Positions 15,633 to 21,660 of a DNA stretch of 24,434 bases are shown here, in pieces. The position numbers were made by a program, and so were the translations under genes. Origin of the DNA: a virus; IMG/VR virus record IMGVR_UViG_3300049224_000015, positions 1-24,434 of that record; one strand, 5' to 3'. A model generated the notes under the pieces. The model ran no database searches. It had not been told where the DNA came from and saw only the letters and a list, made by a program, of their open reading frames with translations. Position 1 is the stretch's first letter. The number at the start of each line of letters is the position of its first letter.

Positions 15633-16822
15633 TGGTTGAGTATTATGATACGGATGCTGAAGGCAACCTAATAGACCGTAGACCAAGCTCGCAGGAAGAA
15701 CGAGATGCTGCTAGATCAGCTATTGGTTGGACTCCAGAACGAGGTGTAGAAGCCGGACAAAGCTTTGTACCTAACCAGCGTCGATGGGTAGCAGGACAAG
15801 GTTGGGTTGACCCGCTTTCTTCTGAAGAAAATCCTGAGCTTGGCGCAGGTTATTGGACGGATCCAGCAACAGGAACAAATACTTATATTTCTGGAGATGT
15901 GATTGAGCCAATAGATCGGCTTCCGGGTGAAGAAGATCCGTATGATAAGTGGGAACGGTGGAAGCGTGACGAAAATATTAAAGGCGCTAAAGCAGTTATC
16001 CGCGGTTTCCTCGAAAGATTCGGGCTAGGCGGTTTAACAGACATAGCTATGGGTTGGGCAGAATCAGGCATGTCCCAAGAAGCAATGCTTGTAGAACTCC
16101 GCTATGGAACTGACCCAACTGTACGTCAGATTTATGATGGCAAGTTTCCTGCAATGAAATTGCGTGAAGCCGGAGGATTCCGGGCAATTAACGAAGCAGA
16201 GTACCTTGACCTTGAACGAGGCATTTTACAGATAGCCAATCGAGCAGGAATAGATAACGAGTTTCTTGGCATGGATGCGGAAACAGGTGTAACTGGTATC
16301 ACAGCTTTGATTGGTGGAGATGTTTCTTTAGCTGAATGGCGTGACCGTGTAGCTCTTGGGGAAGAAGCAAAGAATAATGCTGATGACACGACTATAGAAT
16401 TGTTGCAGTCACGTTACGGATTTGGTGATGGTGACATTGTTTCAGCAATGCTTGATCCAACAAAAACTAAAAATATTATAGATGCCCGGCGTCAATATGG
16501 TGCTGCTGGTTTAGCTTCCCAATCTCAAAAAGCACTTGGTCCACAAAACACATTCAGTAAAGATCTTTCCGATGAGTTGCAGCGTTTACAAGTCCAAGGT
16601 CGCGAAATAGCTGCACGAGTATCTCCGTTGCAAGGATTAACAGCTAACTTGCTTAACGAAACAGGTTTAACTGCTGACCAAATAGGTGAAGGCGCATTCG
16701 GTATTGGCACTGGGCCTTCCACAGTAGGGCGGAAACAGCAACGTCGAGGCGCAGCATTCGCAGGAGACACAGGGTTATTGACAACTCCAATGGGTGTGAC
16801 TGGATATGGCACAGCAACTTAG
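15632..16822 (+). CDS. Large hypothetical virion protein (396 aa)
   Basis: Family not recognised. The first about 100 residues are Pro-, Gly-, Trp- and Asp-rich with WTPERG and GQGWVDPL elements, probably a small beta domain or linker. Residues about 110-300 are largely helical, and the C-terminal about 60 residues are Gly-, Thr- and Gln-rich and probably flexible. No membrane segment, signal peptide or enzymatic motif is visible. It is the last gene of the coupled block of large proteins and is followed by a 103-nt gap before the scaffold gene. Context suggests an internal core, ejection or tail protein. Confidence 0.75.
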   Translation: MVEYYDTDAEGNLIDRRPSSQEERDAARSAIGWTPERGVEAGQSFVPNQRRWVAGQGWVDPLSSEENPELGAGYWTDPATGTNTYISGDVIEPIDRLPGEEDPYDKWERWKRDENIKGAKAVIRGFLERFGLGGLTDIAMGWAESGMSQEAMLVELRYGTDPTVRQIYDGKFPAMKLREAGGFRAINEAEYLDLERGILQIANRAGIDNEFLGMDAETGVTGITALIGGDVSLAEWRDRVALGEEAKNNADDTTIELLQSRYGFGDGDIVSAMLDPTKTKNIIDARRQYGAAGLASQSQKALGPQNTFSKDLSDELQRLQVQGREIAARVSPLQGLTANLLNETGLTADQIGEGAFGIGTGPSTVGRKQQRRGAAFAGDTGLLTTPMGVTGYGTAT

Positions 16823-16843
16823 CTATAGTAGTTATGTTGTCTG

Positions 16844-16878
16844 GCCCCTCCGGGGCGAGCTATTCAATACCCCCCCCC
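16844..16878. other. GC hairpin and C9 tract in the gap before the scaffold gene
   Basis: GCCCC (16844-16848) and GGGGC (16852-16856) form a short perfect hairpin with a TCC loop, 22 nt after the stop of the preceding gene. Nine consecutive C follow at 16870-16878. No T-run follows, so it is a weak terminator candidate at best; RNA processing or folding upstream of the scaffold/capsid genes is an alternative. Confidence 0.35.
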
Positions 16879-16925
16879 GTCTGAAGTACCACCGCTGAAG
16901 ATGCGTAACGATAGGTGAGTGACAT

Positions 16926-17405
16926 ATGACAGATTCCGACTCCACTAGTTACAGTGATGGCGGTGCTGCCAGTACATCTGAATCGAAACCCAACTGGCGT
17001 CGTGATTTAGAAAATAGATTAAAAGATGCAGAGGAAAGAGCTTCTTCTGCTGAAGATCGACTTTCTAGTTATGAACGCAGGGATACGTTCCAGTCAGCAG
17101 GACTTGATCTTTCTGATGCTCGTGTCAAGTATTTCGTGAAAGGCTATGAAGGCGAACTCGATGCTGAAGCTATCCGACAGGAAGCTATGGCTGCCGGTTT
17201 CTTAGGCGATAATGCGCCACCTGTTCAAGCCGAAGCGATGATGCAAGATGCTATGCAAGCGGAACAACGTATCCAAGCAGTCGGAGAAGGCGGAGATCCA
17301 GTGTCACAAGCTGATCTTGAAGCCCGGATTAAAGCAACAACAAATCAAGATGAATTGCGTGCTTTGATGGAGGGTGAAGGTATCTTGTGGGGAGCAACAG
17401 CCTAA
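16926..17405 (+). CDS. Probable capsid scaffolding protein (159 aa)
   Basis: The protein is small, soluble and acidic, and lies immediately upstream of the major capsid gene, the standard place for a scaffold that templates prohead assembly and then leaves or is degraded. It has a Ser/Thr/Asp-rich disordered start (1-22), then a charged heptad-like helix (about 25-55, ENRLKDAEERASSAEDRLSS) likely to form a coiled coil. A middle domain and a second helical region rich in Met, Ala and Gln (about 100-150) follow. AGGTGAG lies about 7-13 nt before ATG 16926. The function is inferred from order and composition. Confidence 0.75.
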   Translation: MTDSDSTSYSDGGAASTSESKPNWRRDLENRLKDAEERASSAEDRLSSYERRDTFQSAGLDLSDARVKYFVKGYEGELDAEAIRQEAMAAGFLGDNAPPVQAEAMMQDAMQAEQRIQAVGEGGDPVSQADLEARIKATTNQDELRALMEGEGILWGATA

Positions 17406-17423
17406 ATCTTTAAGCTAACGGAG

Positions 17424-17438
17424 TCCTAACAATTAGGA
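17424..17438 (+). promoter_or_regulatory. Hairpin overlapping the ribosome binding site of the capsid gene
   Basis: TCCTAA (17424-17429) pairs perfectly with TTAGGA (17433-17438) across a CAA loop, and A-U and G-U pairs could extend it outward to about 17421-17441. The 3' arm holds AGGA, the only good Shine-Dalgarno match, 6 nt before GTG 17445. When folded, the site would be hidden, so the hairpin could tune capsid translation or stabilise a processed 5' end. Confidence 0.45.
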
Positions 17439-17444
17439 TTTCAA

Positions 17445-18383
17445 GTGGCATATACAACCACAGCAACACTTGACGATCAGGTAAAAACGGCGTTCGATCA
17501 GGTTGCGTACTTTGCTTTACGTTCGCAGCCTCTTTTTGAAATGGTCGCTGATGTCAGGTCCACAGCCCAGAGCCATAACGGTTCGGGTGTACAATTCACG
17601 TTCTACGCTGATATGGCGCAGGCAACAGGCGCTCTTACTGAGGGTACTGATGTAACTGCCGTAGCGTTGACTGACAGCGCAACAACTGTAACTCTTGCAG
17701 AGTATGGTAACGCTGTTATCACCACCGCTAAGGTGCGTGGAACCTCATTCCTCAATGTTGACGCTGATGCGGCCAACATTGTTGGTTACAACATGGCTGA
17801 TTCGATGGATAAAATCGTTTCAGATGTCGCTAACGGCGGTACTAACGTAACTCACGTTGGTCAAACCAGTCGTGGCGCAATTACCGCAGGTGACGTTTAC
17901 ACTGCTGCCGAAGGCCGTAAAGCCGTCGCCCAGCTTCGTACTCGTAACGCTCCCGGTTGGGATAACGGAAACTACATGGCGATCATTCACCCTGACGTTT
18001 CCTACGACCTTCGTGGAGATACAGCGGTAACTGACGTTATCCAGTACCAGCTATACCAAGAAGGCGCTCCGATCCGTGCAGGTTCGATTGGCACTTTCAA
18101 TGGCATCGAATACATTGAAAACCCCCGTGCAGGTCTAATCGCCGACGGTGGTGCTGGTACAGTCGATGTTTACCAAACACTTATCTGTGGGCGACAAGGT
18201 GTTGCTAAGGCATTCTCTCGTGCCCCCGGATTTGGTTCTGATCCAAGCATTGTTGTCGGTCCTATAACTGACACCTTGCGTCGGTTCAATCCTATTGGTT
18301 GGTACCACCTTGTTGGTTATGGCCGCTTCCGTGAGGAATGCCTACAACGTGTGGAATCATCCTCCAGCATTGGTGCTAACTAA
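17445..18383 (+). CDS. Major capsid protein, N4-gp56 family
   Basis: Forms the icosahedral shell. The sequence follows the N4-gp56 major capsid pattern (HK97 fold): an N-terminal helix, TFYADM then GALTEGTDVTA, an alternating strand region with TLAEYGNAV, and YMAIIHPDVSYDLRGDT near residues 178-194. FNGIEYIENPRAG, DVYQTLICGRQGV and a C-terminal segment ending NPIGWYHLVGYG complete the pattern. The 312 residues fit the family. Translation starts at GTG 17445 (AGGA 6 nt upstream, inside a small hairpin); no ATG is better placed. A probable terminator follows the stop, isolating scaffold and capsid from the fibre block. Confidence 0.9.
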   Translation: MAYTTTATLDDQVKTAFDQVAYFALRSQPLFEMVADVRSTAQSHNGSGVQFTFYADMAQATGALTEGTDVTAVALTDSATTVTLAEYGNAVITTAKVRGTSFLNVDADAANIVGYNMADSMDKIVSDVANGGTNVTHVGQTSRGAITAGDVYTAAEGRKAVAQLRTRNAPGWDNGNYMAIIHPDVSYDLRGDTAVTDVIQYQLYQEGAPIRAGSIGTFNGIEYIENPRAGLIADGGAGTVDVYQTLICGRQGVAKAFSRAPGFGSDPSIVVGPITDTLRRFNPIGWYHLVGYGRFREECLQRVESSSSIGAN

Positions 18384-18390
18384 TAGTTAG

Positions 18391-18443
18391 CCCCTAGAGA
18401 TCGCAGAGGGGTCGGGTTTTCCCCCTTTCCCCGGCTCCTCTGC
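18391..18443 (+). terminator. Probable terminator after the capsid gene
   Basis: Eight bases after the capsid stop, CCCCT (18391-18395) can pair with AGGGG (18407-18411), followed by TCGGGTTTT. Alternatively GCAGAGG (18403-18409) pairs with CCTCTGC (18437-18443), enclosing GGG/CCC around a TTTT loop. Either fold is GC-rich and lies in the only sizeable gap before the fibre genes. CTCCTCTGC is directly repeated at 18435-18443 and 18445-18453. Confidence 0.5.
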
Positions 18444-18450
18444 ACTCCTC

Positions 18451-18459
18451 TGCTATCAT
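18451..18459 (+). promoter_or_regulatory. Extended -10 promoter, possibly giving a leaderless mRNA
   Basis: TGC-TATCAT is an extended -10 element (TGN plus TANNNT). No good -35 is visible, as is usual for extended -10 promoters. The hexamer ends 7 nt before ATG 18467, so the expected transcription start falls on or next to that ATG, and no Shine-Dalgarno sequence is present. This is the arrangement of leaderless genes common in Actinobacteria. It immediately follows the probable terminator. Confidence 0.45.
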
Positions 18460-18466
18460 TTAAATC

Positions 18467-18565
18467 ATGCCTATCGTTAATGGAAAGAAGTATCCTTACA
18501 CCGCTAAAGGTAAAAAGGCTGCTGCTGCCGCAAGGAAGAAAAAGAATGCAAAAACCAAACGGTGA
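18467..18565 (+). CDS. Very basic 32-aa protein
   Basis: A 33-codon frame encodes a short protein that begins MPIVNGKKYPYTAKGKKAAA and ends in an Arg/Lys/Ala-rich tail. More than a third of the residues are Lys or Arg and none is acidic. Similar short proteins with a KxYPYT motif and basic tail occur near capsid genes in many phages, from general knowledge of phage genomes; their role is generally not assigned. Nucleic-acid binding or capsid binding is plausible from the charge. ATG 18467 has no ribosome binding site but sits at the predicted start of the extended -10 promoter. The TGA overlaps no other gene. Confidence 0.75.
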   Translation: MPIVNGKKYPYTAKGKKAAAAARKKKNAKTKR

Positions 18566-18609
18566 TGTAACGATCAGGCCAAAGCCGATCCAAGGAACGA
18601 GTAACACAA

Positions 18610-19050
18610 ATGGCTAGTGGTCTTTACGTTGAGACTTTCGAAGCGGCGTTGAAGAACGACCTCGCACTTGATATGGACAATGACACGTTCAAGTGCATGT
18701 TGGTCACAGCTTCATATACCCCGAACTTTGAGACTCACACAAACAAAACAGATGTAACAAATGAATTACCGGCTACTGGTAACTACACCGCTGGTGGCGA
18801 AGCCCTTACAAGTGTTGCGATGAGTAGCAGTTCCGATGGGACAGGCACAATTAAATGGGATGCAGCCGACGTATCGTGGGCAAACTCCACGTTGTCGAAT
18901 GTGCGAGCCGGAGTTATCTACGATGACACGGTAACAAACGACCGTCTGATTGCTTACATAGATTTCGGGGGAGATTTCAGTACAACGTCAGGTACATTCC
19001 AGATTCAGTGGAATGCGTCTGGTATTTTCACCCTTGATTTGGTTCCATAG
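18610..19050 (+). CDS. Phage structural protein of a common conserved type (146 aa)
   Basis: The sequence follows a pattern seen in many phage virion proteins: DMDNDTFKCMLVTASYTPN, TNKTDVTNELPATGNYTAGGEAL, a central SWANSTLSNVRAGVIYDD and LIAYIDFGGDFSTTSGTFQIQWN, ending just before the C-terminus. It is predicted to be all beta. Position after the capsid and before fibre genes suggests a capsid decoration, head-tail or fibre-base protein; the exact role is not established by sequence. A weak AAGGAA lies about 14 nt before ATG 18610. The TAG stop is embedded in the AGGAG ribosome binding site of the next gene. Confidence 0.75.
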   Translation: MASGLYVETFEAALKNDLALDMDNDTFKCMLVTASYTPNFETHTNKTDVTNELPATGNYTAGGEALTSVAMSSSSDGTGTIKWDAADVSWANSTLSNVRAGVIYDDTVTNDRLIAYIDFGGDFSTTSGTFQIQWNASGIFTLDLVP

Positions 19051-19058
19051 GAGCAATA

Positions 19059-19715
19059 ATGCCAACGTCAAACTATCCAACCTCTCTTGATACAACCTCA
19101 ACGCAGGTAACTCCGGGTTCAACTACTGACTTGGATGCCGCAGGTTACGAGCACGATCAGGTGCATGGCGCTGCTTCTACTGCTTTGATTGCTGTAGAAA
19201 CTAAACTAGGTATTAGTGCTTCGCCTGCTGCTTCGGCATCAACGAATGCTGTGCTCACACACACTGGTACTGGCACGACAGCGTGGTCGAACACGTTGAC
19301 AAGCCCAACGATTGCTGGTGCAACTCTTTCCGGCGCTGTTGTTGGTGCGGACCAGATCATGTCAGCGGTTACGCATAAGGATTATGCGGAAACATGCGCT
19401 GAGAACGCCACTGTTACAGGCACAGTCGGTATCGATTTGAATAACGGCAATGTTCATTCAATCATATTGACTGGTAATGCGACCTTAACCTTTGATAACC
19501 CGGTAGCGACCGGTGATTCAAGCTCGTTTACTTTGATAGTTAAACAAGACGGTACTGGTTCACGTACAGTTACGTGGCCGGGTTCAGTGGCTTGGGCTGC
19601 TGCGACTGCTCCGACTTTGACGACTACTGCTAACAAGTTCGATGTTCTAGCGTTTACTACTGTTGATGGCGGTACTCGCTGGTTTGGATTTGTGGCGGGT
19701 CAGGATTTCGCGTAA
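19059..19715 (+). CDS. Tail-fibre or appendage protein (218 aa)
   Basis: The N-terminal part contains YEHDQVHGAASTALIAVETK (about residues 31-50), a motif frequent in phage tail-fibre proteins. A Ser/Thr/Ala/Gly-rich repetitive middle (about 52-100) follows. The C-terminal beta domain (about 105-218) has NVHSIILTGNATLTFDNP, FTLIVKQDGTGSRTVTWPG and TRWFGFVAGQDF, another common fibre module. It lacks membrane segments and enzymatic motifs. The start has a perfect AGGAG 5 nt upstream that overlaps the previous stop, and the end is coupled (TAATG) to the first fibre-tip paralogue. It probably forms a shaft or connector in the adsorption apparatus. Confidence 0.7.
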   Translation: MPTSNYPTSLDTTSTQVTPGSTTDLDAAGYEHDQVHGAASTALIAVETKLGISASPAASASTNAVLTHTGTGTTAWSNTLTSPTIAGATLSGAVVGADQIMSAVTHKDYAETCAENATVTGTVGIDLNNGNVHSIILTGNATLTFDNPVATGDSSSFTLIVKQDGTGSRTVTWPGSVAWAAATAPTLTTTANKFDVLAFTTVDGGTRWFGFVAGQDFA

Positions 19716-20314
19716 TGCCATTTGGGGCCGGTAAGGTAGCTTTACTTGGTGCCGCCGGTTCAGGTGGCGGCGGTAGTTCCATTGAACCTATCCAAACGTC
19801 AACGTCCACAGCGGCTTCATTGACGTTTACGAGTATTCCTCAAACGTATAAGCATCTTTGGTTGGTATGGACACTCCCGGGCAATAGCTCGAACTGGGGT
19901 AACGCCTACACCTATGCGGAAAATGATCCTGTGCCGAATTATTCAGCTTCCCATATTTTTTATGACCATGATTATTCCCTAGCGATTTATCAGACAGATG
20001 AACAACCTGCTGGCTATGGTTTGAAGATGGCTTATGGAGATGACTCGGTAAGCACCAGTAGTGTCCAATATCACGAATTTTTGTGGCCCTATTATTCGGA
20101 TGCGGCAGGAAGCGGAACCACGAGCCGTTGGTTGGGGGCTTCGGGTAGTGGGTATACGGGCAACCCGAATACGGCGTTTTACAGTTATTTAACAGCGCTC
20201 AATGAATACGGGGGTTCAACCGCAACTTTGCCGATAACTGAGTTGACTGTCAAATTTGGTGACGGTACTGCTTTACCAAGCGGTACGACTAGAACATTGT
20301 ATGGGATTAACTAG
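19715..20314 (+). CDS. Fibre-tip paralogue 1 with N-terminal anchor (199 aa)
   Basis: This is the first of three adjacent genes sharing an F-x-x-IPQTY-x-x-L core (LTFTSIPQTYKHLWLVW, residues 36-52) and a C-terminal LYG ending (TLYGIN). The pattern is widespread in adhesin/fibre proteins of aquatic phages. It begins with MPFGAGKVALLG plus a Gly-rich linker, nearly the same start as the beta-propeller protein at 21661, so it may carry the attachment peptide that the other two paralogues lack. It is rich in Tyr, Trp, Ser and Thr and predicted all beta, as expected for a carbohydrate- or surface-binding domain. It is TAATG-coupled to the fibre gene upstream. Confidence 0.7.
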   Translation: MPFGAGKVALLGAAGSGGGGSSIEPIQTSTSTAASLTFTSIPQTYKHLWLVWTLPGNSSNWGNAYTYAENDPVPNYSASHIFYDHDYSLAIYQTDEQPAGYGLKMAYGDDSVSTSSVQYHEFLWPYYSDAAGSGTTSRWLGASGSGYTGNPNTAFYSYLTALNEYGGSTATLPITELTVKFGDGTALPSGTTRTLYGIN

Positions 20315-20316
20315 TT

Positions 20317-20859
20317 ATGGCGTTAGAGTTTATTGCCGAGGTCGATGCCAATAGCACCGACACAGAGAACCTAGTTTTTACTGGTATTCCCCAGACTTAC
20401 GATTCACTTCGGATAGTAGGTATAGGGAATACTGATTATTCTCTTAGCCAAGGAATGAACGGTGTTTTCTCGTTGCAGTTCAATGAACAGACTTCTGATT
20501 CTAAACATGCTTACATGAGAGTGGCGTCTGATTACAACGGAGTCCTTACGAACAACGAGGGGACATACAACGCCAATTATGCTGAGTGTGGCTCGATGTC
20601 AGGTAACGCACCTGATGGTGGTTATTGGCCTGCTACTTACATCATTGATATTTACAGTTATAAAGGCGAAGCCTCAAATCACGATGTCCAGTATTTTTCT
20701 CGGAGCGTGTTAGCTACAAACGACAATAATTACAGTCATGCGGCTTACTATGCTGGGACTTACAATAATGGCACTACAGCAATTACAAGTTTGCAGTTGA
20801 AGTCGGCGTTTGGTAACTGGATTCGGTTCAGTAAATTTAGTTTGTATGGGAGAGACTGA
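20317..20859 (+). CDS. Fibre-tip paralogue 2 (180 aa)
   Basis: The core NLVFTGIPQTYDSLRIVG (residues 18-35) and the end SLYGRD match the flanking paralogues, while the middle (about 40-165, Asn-, Tyr-, Ser-rich) is divergent. That is the usual picture when a binding face diversifies on a conserved beta scaffold. It lacks the MP-x-GA-x-KVAL anchor of paralogue 1 and starts directly with MALEFIAEV. It begins 2 nt after the preceding stop and overlaps the next start by one base (TGATG), implying coupled translation, so the three may form a hetero-oligomeric tip or be alternative tips. Confidence 0.7.
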   Translation: MALEFIAEVDANSTDTENLVFTGIPQTYDSLRIVGIGNTDYSLSQGMNGVFSLQFNEQTSDSKHAYMRVASDYNGVLTNNEGTYNANYAECGSMSGNAPDGGYWPATYIIDIYSYKGEASNHDVQYFSRSVLATNDNNYSHAAYYAGTYNNGTTAITSLQLKSAFGNWIRFSKFSLYGRD

Positions 20860-21413
20860 TGGCAGCAACCCATGAACTAATTGAAACTCTTACAGCTACA
20901 GGCGGAAGCTCAACAAGCTTAGAGTTCACTTCTATCCCACAAACTTATAGTGATCTCGAAATTGTGTGGAACTTCAAATACAATTCCTTTAGTTCGAGTC
21001 ATGCTAGCTATCACAACACTTTTTGGCGGATAAACGGAGTCAGCACAAACACGGTTTATCCTTTTCAGTACCAAGGTATGCACTATGGGTCTGGTACAGC
21101 ACGCTGGTATTACAATACTTCTACCTTTTTTGAATTACTTTCGGGTATAGCGGCGGACAATACTTACAGCACAGCTTGTGGTCGCATGATGTTTTATGAC
21201 TACACAAATTCGTCAACAACTGGTAAATCAATCCAGAGCTTTCATAGCAATATGTCGTACAACGCAGACCAGTACGACAGGTCGATGTTGGCGCAGTCAA
21301 GTAATCTGAATTATGCATCGTCAGTTACGTCAATAAAAGTTTACCCATACAACAACAACTATTTCGATGGCGAATCATACATGAAGTTGTATGGAATAAA
21401 TAGATCGGCTTAG
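20859..21413 (+). CDS. Fibre-tip paralogue 3 (184 aa)
   Basis: SLEFTSIPQTYSDLEIVW (residues 20-37) and LYGINRSA at the C-terminus place this with the two preceding genes. The central part (about 45-160) is Tyr-, Asn- and Ser-rich with little similarity to the others by eye. It has no anchor peptide. The TAG stop lies inside the AGGAG ribosome binding site of the next gene. The role is presumably receptor binding, inferred from family pattern and location. Confidence 0.7.
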   Translation: MAATHELIETLTATGGSSTSLEFTSIPQTYSDLEIVWNFKYNSFSSSHASYHNTFWRINGVSTNTVYPFQYQGMHYGSGTARWYYNTSTFFELLSGIAADNTYSTACGRMMFYDYTNSSTTGKSIQSFHSNMSYNADQYDRSMLAQSSNLNYASSVTSIKVYPYNNNYFDGESYMKLYGINRSA

Positions 21414-21421
21414 GAGCAATT

Positions 21422-21652
21422 ATGAGTACACCGCAAGTAGCGACAGTTGATTGTGCCACTGGCATACAAACTGTTCGCGATATGACACCAGTCGAGATTG
21501 TAGAATCAGAAGCAATCAACAAAGAAATAGCAGAGCGTCAAAGCGCAGAGCAAGCTGCGGCTGAGAAAACTGCTGCGGATAAAGAGTCGGGTAATCAGAA
21601 ACTTAAAGATCTTGGTTTAACCGACGACGAAATCGCTGCGCTCACTAGCTAA
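21422..21652 (+). CDS. Small fibre-associated helical protein (76 aa)
   Basis: MSTPQVATVDCATGIQTVRD leads into a long charged Ala/Glu/Lys-rich helix (about residues 25-60), then KLKDLGLTDDEIAALTS. Small proteins with this N-terminal Cys-x-Thr-Gly element and a C-terminal LGLTxDEI motif are common beside tail-fibre genes. They are often guessed to be fibre assembly factors or accessory virion proteins, but the function is not shown here. An AGGAG site 6 nt before ATG 21422 overlaps the previous stop. Confidence 0.65.
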   Translation: MSTPQVATVDCATGIQTVRDMTPVEIVESEAINKEIAERQSAEQAAAEKTAADKESGNQKLKDLGLTDDEIAALTS

Positions 21653-21660
21653 GGATTGTT

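Noticed and set aside
16870-16878. C9 tract as a phase-variation switch
   Set aside because: It lies between genes, not in a reading frame or promoter spacer that I can identify.
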